Assembly (NCBI GenBank): GCA_026008535.1
Contig: BRKX01000007.1
Span: 57,711,001 to 57,775,000, forward strand
Reading direction: 5' to 3'
Origin: Perilla frutescens
Lineage: Eukaryota; Streptophyta; Magnoliopsida; Lamiales; Lamiaceae
Length of the DNA stretch: 64,000 nt
Part shown: positions 10,412 through 21,082 of the stretch, one piece after another
Layout: each line of letters starts with the position of its first letter
Numbering within the stretch: the first letter of the stretch is position 1
The notes under the pieces: generated by a model
Database searches by the model: none
What the model was told of the DNA's origin: nothing
The model's input: only the letters and a program-made list of their open reading frames with translations
Made by a program: the position numbers and the translations under genes

Positions 10412-11697
10412 TTCCCCTCCTCTTGAAAAGAATTCGTCCTCGAATTCGAGCGGCTTGGATCGAAAACGAACACGAACTGATCATCAATCTCTTTTAGATC
10501 AAGCTTCAGCTTCATGGGATGCATGGACATAGTAACCACGAATAAGTCTGGTGGAACATCAATAACATGTGGTACATCTTTGGCAACCTGTAAGATTAAA
10601 ACATTAAAAATACAAGGTTGACAAAAAATGTTAGAAATCAGCGGCTTCTCAATACTAGGTTGATCGAGCTCGTTATGATCTTCAACCATTGCTTCACGAT
10701 TGTCATTCTCCTTTTCAAAACATGGTTGTACTTTCATCACATCTCCTTTATCTTCAGTTTCGAACTGCTCTTCATCTTTGGCCTCTTCAACTGTATCATG
10801 GATCTCCATGTTCACAATTTGTAGTTTGTCCTCCATACAATCTTTAGGATCGATAATCTCCATGGACGAAACTCCCAAATTGCAATCTTCTAGAACTAAC
10901 TCCTCCAAAATTGGCATCTCCATATTTGTTGATTCTTTCATGTCTACTTCCGGCTTAGATTCTTCAACTATCTCATTTTCTAAGCACATAGAAACAGATG
11001 GCGATGAGATAATAGGTACTTCAATGAAGTCTAGAATAGGTACCTTGGAAATAGAAGCATCATGGGTGGCAATGCTCGACTCTACTTGAACCTCCTTTTT
11101 TGACTTCATCTCTAGTTCCTCTAGCCACTTTTCTATCCGAATGGCGTATTCCACCATGTCTTCCAACTCGTCGAAGCGGTACAATGCTACTCTTTCACGG
11201 ATTGCTCTTCGTAGACCAGCTAGAAATCTATCCATGGTGTCTTCTGGATATTCTTCTACATCAGCTCGTCTCATGGCTTCAATCATTTTATTGTAGTAGT
11301 CATTTACACTTCGATCTCTTTGTCTAAGCTTGTATAGCTTTTCCTCCAACTCCCATTGGTAGTGGTCTGGAATGAAGCGTTTCCGCATCAAATCTTTTAA
11401 CTCACGCCATGTGTCGATAGGTGGAAGGTGATCTCTATGGCACCGGTTCTGCTGGAATTCCCACCATGTTGTTGCGTAGCCTTTAAACTTTGACGAAACT
11501 AGTTGCACTTTCTTTTTCTCGGGGAAGTCATAGCACTCAAAATGTTTTTCTACTTTGCATTCCCAATCCAAATAGATGTCGGGATAGTATAGACCTTCAA
11601 ACTCAGGTATGATCATGTTGTTGTTGCGGTAGAGATGGGGAGAATTTGGTGTATATGGTGTATGGGTATACGGAGTATGATTGGTGTATGGGTACAT
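10213..11697 (-). CDS. R5 gag-like protein running into the 3' LTR
   Basis: Single uninterrupted frame. The frame is open from about 11778, but the first in-frame ATG is at 11697 and the next at 11616 (MIIPEFEG), which best matches gag homology. The N-terminal half resembles family A gag (EFEGLYYPDIYLDWECKVEK, TTWWEFQQNR, RFIPDHYQWELEEKL). There is no zinc knuckle; instead a long Glu/Asp-rich region follows (VEEAKDEEQFETEDKGD). The tail crosses the polypurine tract (NSRTNSFQEEGND) and ends 199 nt inside the LTR with KIVTPLIIKDWRSRFEEQ. It probably assembles into particles or mediates packaging of its own RNA. The function of the acidic region is unknown to me. Confidence 0.85.
   Translation of the reverse strand: MYPYTNHTPYTHTPYTPNSPHLYRNNNMIIPEFEGLYYPDIYLDWECKVEKHFECYDFPEKKKVQLVSSKFKGYATTWWEFQQNRCHRDHLPPIDTWRELKDLMRKRFIPDHYQWELEEKLYKLRQRDRSVNDYYNKMIEAMRRADVEEYPEDTMDRFLAGLRRAIRERVALYRFDELEDMVEYAIRIEKWLEELEMKSKKEVQVESSIATHDASISKVPILDFIEVPIISSPSVSMCLENEIVEESKPEVDMKESTNMEMPILEELVLEDCNLGVSSMEIIDPKDCMEDKLQIVNMEIHDTVEEAKDEEQFETEDKGDVMKVQPCFEKENDNREAMVEDHNELDQPSIEKPLISNIFCQPCIFNVLILQVAKDVPHVIDVPPDLFVVTMSMHPMKLKLDLKEIDDQFVFVFDPSRSNSRTNSFQEEGNDKTIASIKSVHSKLPLEDPKIVTPLIIKDWRSRFEEQCMKIELIKLCMHGRFTLHRQVAWSFRPS
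10412..10425 (-). other. R5 polypurine tract
   Basis: On the minus strand CAAGAGGAGGGGAA directly precedes the 3' LTR. It differs from the G-run of families A and B. Confidence 0.88.
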
Positions 11698-12473
11698 GGT
11701 GTATGGATCATATAGGTGTATGGGGGTATGGTCCGGATGGTGTACGGGTGGTGTATGTGAACTAGGGCAGATTTTCAAACTCTAAAGGGTATAGGGGACG
11801 AAAATTAATGTGTATGGGGGAGTATATGGAAGGTTTGAAAGGATTGGAATGGAAGAAATAAAGATAAGGAAAGAATTAGATGTATTTTTGAAGTTCCCAA
11901 ATAGTGTAGGAATCCAAAAATAAATCTAAGTAGAAGAAGGAAAGAAATAGAATAGATAAGGAAGAAAGAAAGAGATAAGGTAAGTAGGGGATTTGGATAT
12001 GTATCAATCTATGTGACACAATCTAAATACCTTAATTAGCCTAGACTCTAGAAGGAATGAACCAAAAATAAAACAAGACTCTTATGGAAGTTACCAAAAA
12101 GAAATAGAATTTGTATGGAAAGTTCCAAAAATAAAAACAATCTAGAAGGAAACTACCAAAATAAGTTGAGACTCACTAGGTAATTACCAACTATGATCTA
12201 AATCCAAAAAGAAAGTACCAAAAATAAAAATTGGACAAAAAGGAATCAAAGAATTTTCGTTTTTTTTTTTTTTTTTTTTAATTTCGGATTTTTTTTTCTT
12301 TTTTTTTTATCTGATTTTTTTTTTTTTTGACAATTCGATCGGCTTTTCTCTTCTTTTTTTTTTTATATGATCGTGCCTCTTTTTTTTTGTAACAATGAAC
12401 AATACGGAAATTAAATTACAACTCGATCAAACGAAAAATAAAATAAAAGACGACACAAAAATCGAACCAAGCC
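11698..12473 (-). other. R5 5' leader
   Basis: The segment nearest gag is built from repeated CATACACC-like units. Next comes a stretch shared with A-family leaders, then a T-rich tract (12259-12390; A-rich on the element's strand) near the primer site. No gene is seen. Confidence 0.8.
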
Positions 12474-12491
12474 GACGTGGCTTTGATACCA
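12474..12491 (-). other. R5 primer-binding site
   Basis: Minus-strand TGGTATCAAAGCCACGTC, 6 bp inside the 5' LTR and identical in type to family A. Confidence 0.85.
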
Positions 12492-12497
12492 CTTTTA

Positions 12498-13623
12498 TGA
12501 TATGACCCGAACTCTAGGAACGAACACACGTCGACACACGTAAGTTTTTGTGTCTTCTATGACTCAAATAAATCAAAGAAAATATGCGGAAGAATTATTG
12601 AACAAACTAGATGACTAAGACTCAACTAAAATACCTAGACAATGACACACGAAATAACACAATATCCAAACAAGATGGGGGCTGTTTTTGGACGATTATG
12701 ATGATGATGTGGAGGATGGAATTTCGATGGTGTGTATTGGTTTAGAATGGCTTGAGTAGATAGGGTATGTTAGAGATACGATGGACTTACGGATTGAACG
12801 GGATGACGATGAACTTGAACACGATGGGGCTGGTCTTGAGACGGATGTAGATGTTGATGATTGACGTCGATTATGGCTGGATGGTCGTTGGTTTGTAGAT
12901 GTGAATTACAACCCGAAAGTTGCCTTGAATCTCAAACGTACACAAGGCCAAATTCTTTAAGTTGTTCTTCGATAGCGAGTTTCCGACGATCCCTCGAACG
13001 TGGACGGTGAATTCCCTTTGTAAAACTTAGAGGTGCTAAATCTAAGAGTATGAATTTAATTATCTAAACTCACAAAGATCAAAAGGGGAGAGACGATATT
13101 GAAAGCAAAGGCTTAATAATCAAATATAGTCTAAAAAAATAATGTTACATGGATCCCTTATTTATAGGCATAATAGGGACGAAAATAATAAGCTTAAAAG
13201 GCCTAAAAATTGATCCAAAAGGGATCTCTAACTATACTAGGAAGATACCTAAACTAGAATTCTATTCAAGGTAGGAAATTGCCTTAAATACAATTCTAGT
13301 CAAACTTGACCTCATTATGGACGAAAATTAACAAATAATTAATTAAAAATCTGATCTAATTAATTAAATACCATAGTCTAATTAAATACTATAGTCTAAA
13401 TAAATCAATCCCTTAATTAAATAACTAAGGGGGACGAAAACTCCATGCAACTTGTCTATGCAATGTGAATCTGCCATGCATGCACAACTTGATGAGTTCT
13501 ATCTTCATGCATTGCTCTTCAAATCTTGATCTCCAATCTTTGATTATTAAAGGAGTAACAATCTTGGGATCCTCTAATGGCAGCTTTGAATGGACCGATT
13601 TGATGCTTACTATGGTCTTATCA
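12498..13623 (-). repeat. R5 5' LTR
   Basis: 1126 bp, the same length as the 3' LTR. The TATA box (TATAAATAAG on the minus strand) is at 13157-13166. Differences from the 3' LTR include C/T and G/A changes in U5 and U3. Confidence 0.95.
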
Positions 13624-13628
13624 ACATA
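13624..13628 (+). repeat. Right target-site duplicate of R5 (ACATA)
   Basis: Perfect match to 9281-9285. R4's integrase frame resumes at 13629. Confidence 0.95.
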
Positions 13629-14893
13629 AGACATTGAAGTTGCTGCATGAACACTTCTTTTGGCCGCATATGCGTAAGGATGTAGAGAATGTGTGTAGTC
13701 GTTGCATTACTTGTCGTCAAGCTAAATCCACTTCACACCCGTTCGGTCTTTATTCGCCCCTACCCGCCCCCTCTTCTCCTTGGATTGATATTTCTATGGA
13801 TTTCATCTTAGGATTGCCTAGATCTAGGTCGGGTAAGGATTCTGTGTTTGTTGTAGTTGATAGGTTTTCCAAAATGGCTCATTTCATTGCATGTAGGAAA
13901 ACTGATGATGCTATACATGTTGTCAATTTGTTCTTTGTGCATGTTGTTAGATTGCATGGAATTCCTCGTAATATTGTTAGTGATAGGGATTCTAAGTTCT
14001 TAGGACATTTCTGGCGTGTTTTGTGGGGAAAATTAGGAACTAAGTTATTGTTTTCTACTGCATGTCATCCACAAACTGATGGTCAAACTGAGGTTGTGAA
14101 TCGCACTTTAGGAGTTTTACTTAGGTCGCTAATTAAGAATAATTTGAAGTCATGGGAAGAATGTTTACCTTATGCTGAATTTGCTTATAATCGTGTTGTG
14201 CATTCTTCTACTAACATGTCTCCTTTTGAGGTAGTTTATGGATTTAATCCGTTAACTCCTAATGATTTGTTACCTTTACTTGTTGAGCATCTAACAAGTG
14301 TTAAAGGTATGAAAAGAGCTGATTTTATTCAAGAGATGCATGAGAAGGTACGTGCCCGGATTGAGCACCAAGGCTCACGGATCGCCGCCGCACGCAACAC
14401 GAGGCGTAAACGTGTCATCTTCCAGCCCGGTGATCGTGTTTGGGTTCATTTAAGTCCCGAGCGATTTCCTAACTTGAGGAAGTCCAAGTTGTCGCCCCGT
14501 GGAGATGGTCCCTTCACTGTTCTAAGCCGTGTTAATGACAATGCATACCTCATTGATCTACCTGGTGAGTATAAGTGTTCTTCTACGTTTAACGTTGCTG
14601 ATTTATCTCCTTTTCTTGCAGATGAATTCGACCATGATGAGGATTCAAATTCGAGGACGAATTCTTTTCAGCAGGGGGGGAATGATGAGGACATCCATAG
14701 CAATGAGGACGTTAATGTAGAGCTTCAATTCAAAGGCCCCGTCACAAGATTAAGAACTAAGAAGTTGCAAGACTATTTGCAAGTTACAATTCGCAAGAAG
14801 CTCGAAGAAGAAGACGGCGTGCAAGGAAGCTTGAAAATGATGAACTTATTGACATTGGAAGATGGAGATCAAGACATGGAGAACACAACATGA
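13629..14893 (+). pseudogene. R4 integrase, remainder, ending in the 3' LTR
   Basis: Resumes in the same frame as 7674-9285 once R5 and one ACATA are removed. It encodes the HHCC region, the D-D35-E core (MDFILG, VSDRD, TDGQTEVVNR), the CRM-type C-terminal region and the LTR-encoded tail, ending at TGA 14891-14893. It is open over its length but separated from the rest of pol by 4.3 kb of R5. Confidence 0.92.
14673..14682 (+). other. R4 polypurine tract
   Basis: AGGGGGGGAA precedes the LTR start. Confidence 0.9.
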
Positions 14894-15949
14894 AGATGTG
14901 CACGTGTGCATGAGGACGTGTGCATGGGCTTGAAGTGAAGAAAGATTCGGCCGAGTTTGAACTAGGCCAATTTTCGGTCCTATTGATTTTATCTAGTAGT
15001 TATTTTATTTTGGACTATAGTAATTATTTTATTTAATTATACTATAGTTAGGATCAGATTTATTTAATTAAATTAGTTACAATTTTCAGTTACAATAAGT
15101 CATAGTTTGACTAGGATTTTAGATAAGGTAAGATCTACAAGTTCTACCTTAAATAGAATTCTAGTTTAGGAACCTTCCAAGTTCAATTCTAGATTGATTT
15201 GGAATCATTATTTTCGCCCCTTTAGCTTAGGATTTTCGATCCACCTATTGTTATAAATAGGGGATCCATGCTTCATTGTTACTTTAGACTATATTTGATT
15301 ATTAAGCCTTTGCTTTCAATATCGTCTCTCCCCGTTTAATCTTTTGTGAGTTTAGATAATTAAATTCATACTCTTAGATTTAGCATCTCTAAGTTTTACA
15401 AAGGGAATTCGCCGTCCACGTTCGAGGGATCGTCGGAAACTCGCTATCCGAAGAGCAACTTAAAGAATTTGGCCTTGTGTACGTTCGAGATTCAGGGCAA
15501 CTTTCGGGTTGTAATTCACAACACTATCACCACCGCCGTCCACCATCCACGACGCCACCACCACCACCGGCCGTCCGTACCAATTCCAGCCACCATCACC
15601 GCCGTCCAAGCCCCGCCACCGTTCGTGTTTAGTTCATCGATCATACCGTTCAATCCGTAAGTCCGTTTCAACTCTATCATATCCTATCTACCCTAGCCCT
15701 TCTAAACCTAATCATCACTATCGAAAATCCATCATCTTTCACCCTATCCTAACCGTCCAAAACAGCCCCATACTTGTTTGGATTTTGTGTTATTTTGTGT
15801 GTCATTGTCTAGGTATTTTAGTTGAGTCTTAGTCGTCTAATTTGTTCCATTATCTTTCCGCATATTTTACTTTGATTGTTTGAGTCATAGAAGACACAAA
15901 AACTTACGTGTGTCGACGTGTGTTCATTCCTAGAGTTCGGGTCGTATCA
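14683..15949 (+). repeat. R4 3' LTR (family A)
   Basis: 1267 bp, the longest family A LTR here, TGATGAGG...GTCGTATCA. The C/A/CCG-rich variable segment (about 15520-15650) is expanded relative to R1. A TATAAATAGG box (about 15252-15261) lies inside a palindrome with GATCC/GGATC outer arms. GTAAGT is at 15657-15662. Confidence 0.95.
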
Positions 15950-16345
15950 GTGCATGTGGATCAGATTTTCGGCCCCAATTTATTTAATTGAGGGATTGAA
16001 TTTTATTTAGACTATAGTATTTATTTAATTATATTAGACTATAGTTTAGTTCAGATTTTTATTTAATTTAATGTAATTTTCGTCCATATTATGTCAAGGT
16101 TGACTAGAATTGTATTTAAGGCAATTTCCTACCTTGAATAGAATTCTAGTTTAGGGAACTTCCTAGTATAGTTAGAGATCCCTTTTGGATCAATTTTTTA
16201 GCCTTTTTTATGTTTATTTTCGTTCCCCATAGTCCTATAAATAGGGGAACCATGTCACATTGTTACTTTAGACTTTATTTGAATTATTAAGCTTTGCTTT
16301 CAATATTGTGTCAACCCCCTTTTAAATCTTTGTGAGTTTTGATTT
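15950..16345 (+). repeat. R6 5' LTR fragment
   Basis: Matches the middle of R6's own 3' LTR from about 18586 (ATCAGATTTTCGGCC) through the TATA region (TATAAATAGG near 16230) and the TTTGTGAGTTTTGATT segment. It then joins the leader's A-run directly. The 3' LTR has about 600 bp more beyond that point, so a deletion removed U5 and the primer site. Confidence 0.85.
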
Positions 16346-16372
16346 AAAAAAAAAAAAGAAAAAAAAAATCCG

Positions 16373-16406
<34 letters not shown>

Positions 16407-16968
16407 CGAAAATTCTTTGATTCCTTTTTGTCCAATTTTTATTTTTGGTACTTTCTTTTTGGATTTAGATCATAGTTGGTAATTACCTAGTGAGTCTCAA
16501 CTTATTTTGGTAGTTTCCTTCTAGATTGTTTTTATTTTTGGAACTTTCCATACAAGTTCTATTTCTTTTTGGTAACTTCCATAAGAGTCTTGTTTTATTT
16601 TTGGTTCATTCCTTCTAGAGTCTAGGCTAATTAAGGTATTTAGATTGTGTCACATAGATTGATACATATCCAAATCCCCTACTTACCTTATCTCTTTCTT
16701 TCTTCCTTATCTATTCTATTTCTTTCCTTCTTCTACTTAGATTTATTTTTGGATTCCTACACTATTTGGGAACTTCAAAAATACATCTAATTCTTTCCTT
16801 ATCTTTATTTCTTCCATTCCAATCCTTTCAAACCTTCCATATACTCCCCCATACACATTAATTTTCGTCCCCTATACCCTTTAGAGTTTGAAAATCTGCC
16901 CTAGTTCACATACACCACCCGTACACCATCCGGACCATACCCCCATACACCTATATGATCCATACACC
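16346..16968 (+). other. R6 leader
   Basis: Begins in an A-rich tract (16346-16406), continues with sequence matching R5's leader and ends in CATACACC-like repeats that merge into the gag frame. No primer-binding site is present. Confidence 0.8.
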
Positions 16969-18612
16969 ATGTACCCATACACCAATCATACTCCGTATAC
17001 CCATACACCATATACACCAAATTCTCCCCATCTCTACCGCAACAACAACATGATCATACCTGAGTTTGAAGGTCTATACTATCCCGACATCTATTTGGAT
17101 TGGGAATGCAAAGTAGAAAAACTTTTTGAGTGCTATGACTTCCCCGAGAAAAAGAAAGTGCAGCTAGTTTCTTCAAAATTTAAAGGCTACGCAACAACAT
17201 GGTGGGAATTCCAGCAGAATCGGTGCCACAGAGATCGCCTTCCACCCATCGACACATGGCGTGAGTTGAAAGATTTGATGCGGAAACGCTTCATTCCAGA
17301 CCACTACCAATGGGAGTTGGAAGAAAAGCTATACAAGCTTGGACAAAGAGATCGAAGTGTAAATGACTACTACAACAAAATGATTGAAGCCATGAGACGA
17401 GCTGATGTAGAAGAATATCCAGAAGACACCATGGATAGATTTCTAGCTGGTCTACGAAGGGCAATCCGTGAAAGAGTAGCAATGTACCGCTTCGACGAGT
17501 TGGAAGACATGGTGGAATACGCCATCCGGATAGAAAAATGGCTAGAAGAACTAGAGATGAAGTCAAAAGAAGAGGTTCAAGTAGAGTCAAATGTAGAGTT
17601 GTCACCTAGAGCTCATCGCCAAACAGCCCCATTTCGTTGGAGCGAACCTGAGTCATTCGAGGAGTTTCTACGTACATATGTGCCACCTACACGACCTGCA
17701 TCACCAGTTCAGCCGGTCATGAATGTGCCAAGCCAAGCCAGCAACATTCAAGAAGAGATCCACGTTGAGTTACCATCTGAGATCGTTGCCATCAAAGAAG
17801 ATTCTACTTTTGAGGTAACAATTTCAGTTGATGCATCTATTGAAGAACTGATCGATGTTGCAACTTGTGAGAATGTTGAAGAAGAAGAGAAGGTTGTTGA
17901 AGAGCTTGATCTAGAAGAAATGGAGATCATTACTGCAGTTGAAGAAGTTGAAGAGTTGTTGGAGATACAACCTTGTTATGAAAAGGAGAATGACATCCGT
18001 GAGACAATGGTTGAAGATCATGAAGAGCTCGAACAAGCTAGCATGGCGAATCCAATGAGTTCTAACATTTTTTGTCTACCATTTTCTTGTGATATCTTTA
18101 TTTTATAGGTTGATGAAGATGTTCCATTGGAAGTTGATGTACCACCAAGTTTGAACGTGGATACCATACCGAGGCAATCTATGGAGCTAGAGTTTCGGAT
18201 GATTAACACAAGTGGAATGTTCTCGTTCATGTTCATGAAGATGTGTTTTATGCAGCTTGTGCAAAAAGAATTTGATGGCCAGTTCGTGTTCGTCTTTGAT
18301 CCCGGAGCTTTGAATTCGAGGACGAATTCTTTTCAAGAGGAGGGGAATGATGAAGCCAAGAAAAGCCTTGAAGAACTTAATCCGGAGCTGCAAATACGTG
18401 GTCCATTTACACGACTTCAAGCAATACAATTGCAAGGATTTTTCCAAGCATTTGTATGTAAGAAGTTCGAAGATGATAAAGGAATTGAGAGCATCCCAAA
18501 GATTGTTACTTTGCTAGTAATTAAAGATTGGAGATCAAGGTTTGAAGAAGAGAACATGAAGAACTCGTCGAGTTGTGCATGCGTGCACGAGATCAGATTT
18601 TCGGCCCTTTAA
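16969..18612 (+). pseudogene. R6 gag-like ORF with one nonsense codon
   Basis: The first in-frame ATG is at 16969; ATG 17050 (MIIPEFEG) is the better match to gag homology. Residues up to about 17590 match R5 gag closely. The middle (17591-17960) differs from R5 (SPRAHRQTAPFRWSEP versus ATHDASISKVPILDF), then similarity returns (QPCYEKENDIRETMVEDHEE). A TAG at 18106-18108 replaces the CAG of R5 and R11 (FILQ), splitting the frame. It continues in frame from 18109 to TAA/TAG at 18610-18612, the last 265 nt inside the LTR with the GPFTRLQAIQLQ motif. Confidence 0.85.
18336..18347 (+). other. R6 polypurine tract
   Basis: AGAGGAGGGGAA directly before the 3' LTR, the same type as R5 and R11. Confidence 0.88.
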
Positions 18613-19569
18613 TTAATTTAATTAGGGGTTGAATTTTATTTAGACTATAGTATTTATTTAATTATGTTAGACATAGTTTAGTTCAGATTTTTAATTATTT
18701 ATTATGTAATTTTCGTCCATAATAAGCATAGGTTTGACTAGAATTGTATTTAAGGCAATTTCCTACCTTGAATAGAATTCTAGCTTAGGGAGTTTCCTAG
18801 TATAGTTAGAGATCCCTTTTGGATCAATATTTGAGCCTTTTTTATGATTAATTTCGTTCCCCATAGTCCTATAAATAGGGGAACCATGTTACATTGATAT
18901 TTTAGACTATATTTGATTAATTAAGCTTTGCTTTCAATATCGTCTCAACCCCCTTTTAAATCTTTGTGAGTTTTGATTAACAAATTCATATTCTTGGAGC
19001 TAGCAACTTTAAGTCTTACTCAAGGGTATTGCTTAATCCACTTGAGGGATTAACCGGTATTCGCTATCGAAAAGCAACTTGGAGATTTCATTCTTGGATA
19101 CGTTCGAGATTCAAGGAGGCTATCGGGTTGTGATTCACATCAACGAATCATCATCCATCTACACCAAACGACGACTCCCATCAAGCCATCCACGTCCGTA
19201 TCCGTCCAGCCACCAATCGATCAAGTCTCTTCCACAGGACGAGTTCGAGTTCTAGCCGTTTCATCTACACGTAAGTTCGATTCATCTCTATCATAACCTA
19301 TCTACTCCAAACCATTCTTCACAAGCCATCACACACGAAATTCCTCTCCAATTCAGCCCACAAAATCGTTCCCATACAGCCCCTCGTTCCTTTGAATTGT
19401 GTTACATAGATTGTGTCATTTTTCTAGGTATTTTAGTTGTCTAGATTGTCTATTTTTCCATTGTTTATCGAGTCGGATTGAAGCCCTTCATTCGCTGACG
19501 TGTTTCGTATCCAGAAGTCTTCCGCTACGTCTCTAGATTCGTCCTAGACTATTTGTCCGGGTCGTATCA
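18348..19569 (+). repeat. R6 3' LTR
   Basis: 1222 bp, TGATGAAGCC...GTCGTATCA. U3 carries the gag tail. TATAAATAGG is near 18872 and GTAAGT at 19271-19276. The end of U5 (GCTGACGTG, AAGTCTTCCGC) resembles family B more than A, but the terminus is A-like. Confidence 0.93.
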
Positions 19570-20023
19570 CTTGGGTACGTTCGAGATTCAAGGAGGCTAT
19601 CGGGTTGTGATTCACATCAACGAATCATCATCCATCAACACCATTCGACGCCATCCATACTCCATCGACGCACGCCTCAATTCAGCCTGTGTTCGAGTTC
19701 AAGTTCTACACCGTATCGTTCATACCGTAAGTTCAATCGTACTCTATCATATCCTACCTTCTTCAAGCCATTCTTCACAAGCCATCACACACGAAAACCT
19801 CCATAATTCCAGCCCCTATACACGTTCCTTTCCAGCCCATAAACCTTTGGTATCGTGTTACATAGTTCGTGTCATTTTTCTAGGTATTTTAGTTGTCTAG
19901 ATTGTCTAATTTCCGTTGTTTATCGAGTCGGATTGAAGCCCTTCAATTAGTTGACGTGTTTCGTTCCTAAGTCTTCCGCTACGTTGTTCTTATCGTCCTA
20001 GTTCGTTCGTCTGGGTCGTATCA
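19570..20023 (+). repeat. R7: right fragment of an LTR of the R6 type
   Basis: Starts within U5 (GTACGTTCGAGATTC) and ends CTGGGTCGTATCA; GTAAGT is at 19737-19742. It matches R6's U5. Directly after it, R8 protease-region coding sequence begins (CAGTC at 20024-20028 is the expected duplicate), so it is the 3' LTR end of an element inserted in R8. The rest lies left of R6 and off the window. Confidence 0.88.
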
Positions 20024-21082
20024 CAGTCCACGATGATTTAGCCAACACCTACTCGATCACAAGAGATGGCCGAACCACTGTGCTCAAGCCACTCACTCCT
20101 AAAGCCGTTGCAGAGGATCAAGAAAGGATGCAAGAGAGATTCAAGCAAGAACGGGCAAAACAAGCCGCAGCCGCAGCCTGAACCAATTCGGCCGCCACTT
20201 CTCAGCCGAGTTCCACACCAAGTTCGACCAATGCAGCTCCTAAGATGCCTCCCAACGAGTCCTTAGCTCATGGAAAGGCATCCGGGTCAGCCCCAAATAA
20301 AGAGAAGAATCGATCCCTGTTCATCTTAGTTAAAGGCGTAGAGAAAACACTAAAAGCAGGTTTACCTTTCGTTCTTTTATCTTATAAGGACAGTGCTACT
20401 AATGGTGTTTCTTTGCCTTGTGATGTGCAGCCACTTATAGAGGAGTTCGCGGACGTGTTCCCGGAAGAGATTCCAAGTGGATTACCTCCAGTTCGTGGGA
20501 TCGAGCACCAGATCGACTTCGTACCCGGCGCCGTCTTGCCCAACCGACCGGCGTACCGCACTTCCCCCGAGGAGACGAAGGAGATCGACCGCCAAGTGAA
20601 GGATTTGCTAGAGAAGAAGCAAATTCGAGAGTCGATGAGCCCTTGTGCAGTTTCAGTCATCCTAGTGCCAAAGAAGAACAACGAATGGAGGATGTGCATA
20701 GATTGCCGCGCCATCAACAAGATAACAGTTAAGTACAGATTTCCTATCCCTAGACTTGATGACATGCTAGATGAATTGAGTGGTTCGAACATGTTTTCTA
20801 AGATAGATTTGAGATATGGTTATTTTCAAGTTAGAATGCATGAAGGGGATGAATGGAAAACTGCGTTTAAAACAAAGCATGGTTTATATGAATGGTTAGT
20901 TATGCCTTTTGGTCTCACTAATGCACCGAGCACGTTTATGAGGTTAATGAATCATGTTTTGCGTGATGTGATTGGTAAATTCGTGGTTGTATACTTTGAT
21001 GATATTTTGATTTACAGTCACAGTGCACAGGCGCACCTAGAACACCTTAGGCGTGTATTTTGCTTATTGCGTGATGCTAAGT
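20024..21082 (+). mobile_element. R8: family A element, outermost visible host
   Basis: About 1.06 kb of protease/RT sequence, bounded left by R7 and right by R9. All other elements in the window lie on one side or the other of this piece, as if inserted into R8. Its own LTRs are not in the window. Confidence 0.88.
20024..21082 (+). pseudogene. R8 protease C-terminus and RT, partial
   Basis: Encodes the end of protease (KAVHDDLANTYSI), the Ala/Gln-rich linker, and RT up to LLRDAKL, with YFDD at 20992-21003. The linker has a nonsense codon at 20178-20180 (CGA in sisters, TGA here). The frame is open from there to the R9 junction. The protease active site would be left of the R7 insertion. Confidence 0.9.

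Larger units (their letters stand above)
9286..13623 (-). mobile_element. R5: complete gag-only (TR-GAG type) non-autonomous element
   Basis: 4338 bp antisense element with two 1126-bp LTRs (about six differences by eye), a primer-binding site, a polypurine tract and perfect ACATA duplicates. It has one long ORF resembling gag and no protease, RT, RNase H or integrase, so its movement must depend on proteins supplied by another element. Its U5, primer site and leader are nearly the same as family A, which points to A as helper. Similar gag-only designs are known as TR-GAGs and as non-autonomous CRR/CRM partners. Confidence 0.93.
6999..15949 (+). mobile_element. R4: family A element, 3' half, split by R5
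   Basis: Visible from the end of gag/protease to the 3' LTR. It is split at 9285/13629 by the complete element R5 with duplicate ACATA. Its left portion lies beyond R3, off the window. After its LTR, C-family LTR sequence resumes, so R4 is inserted in R6's 5' LTR (GTGCA at 15950-15954 is the expected duplicate). Confidence 0.95.
15950..19569 (+). mobile_element. R6: gag-only element, 5' LTR broken by R4
   Basis: Related to R5 but in plus orientation. The visible 5' LTR fragment runs directly into the A-rich leader, so the rest of U5 and the primer-binding site are missing. Next come a gag ORF, a polypurine tract and a complete 3' LTR. Like R5 it has no pol. It is inserted in an LTR of R7 (CTTGG at 19570-19574 is the expected duplicate). 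Confidence 0.92.

Noticed and set aside
10575..10625. T-rich run ending in TTACAG/G in R5 gag (minus strand), with equivalents in R6 (18060-18108) and R11, looking like an intron end
   Set aside because: The frame is open through it in R5 and R11 (FxxILQV). In R6 it is broken by a simple CAG-to-TAG change. No matching donor was found.
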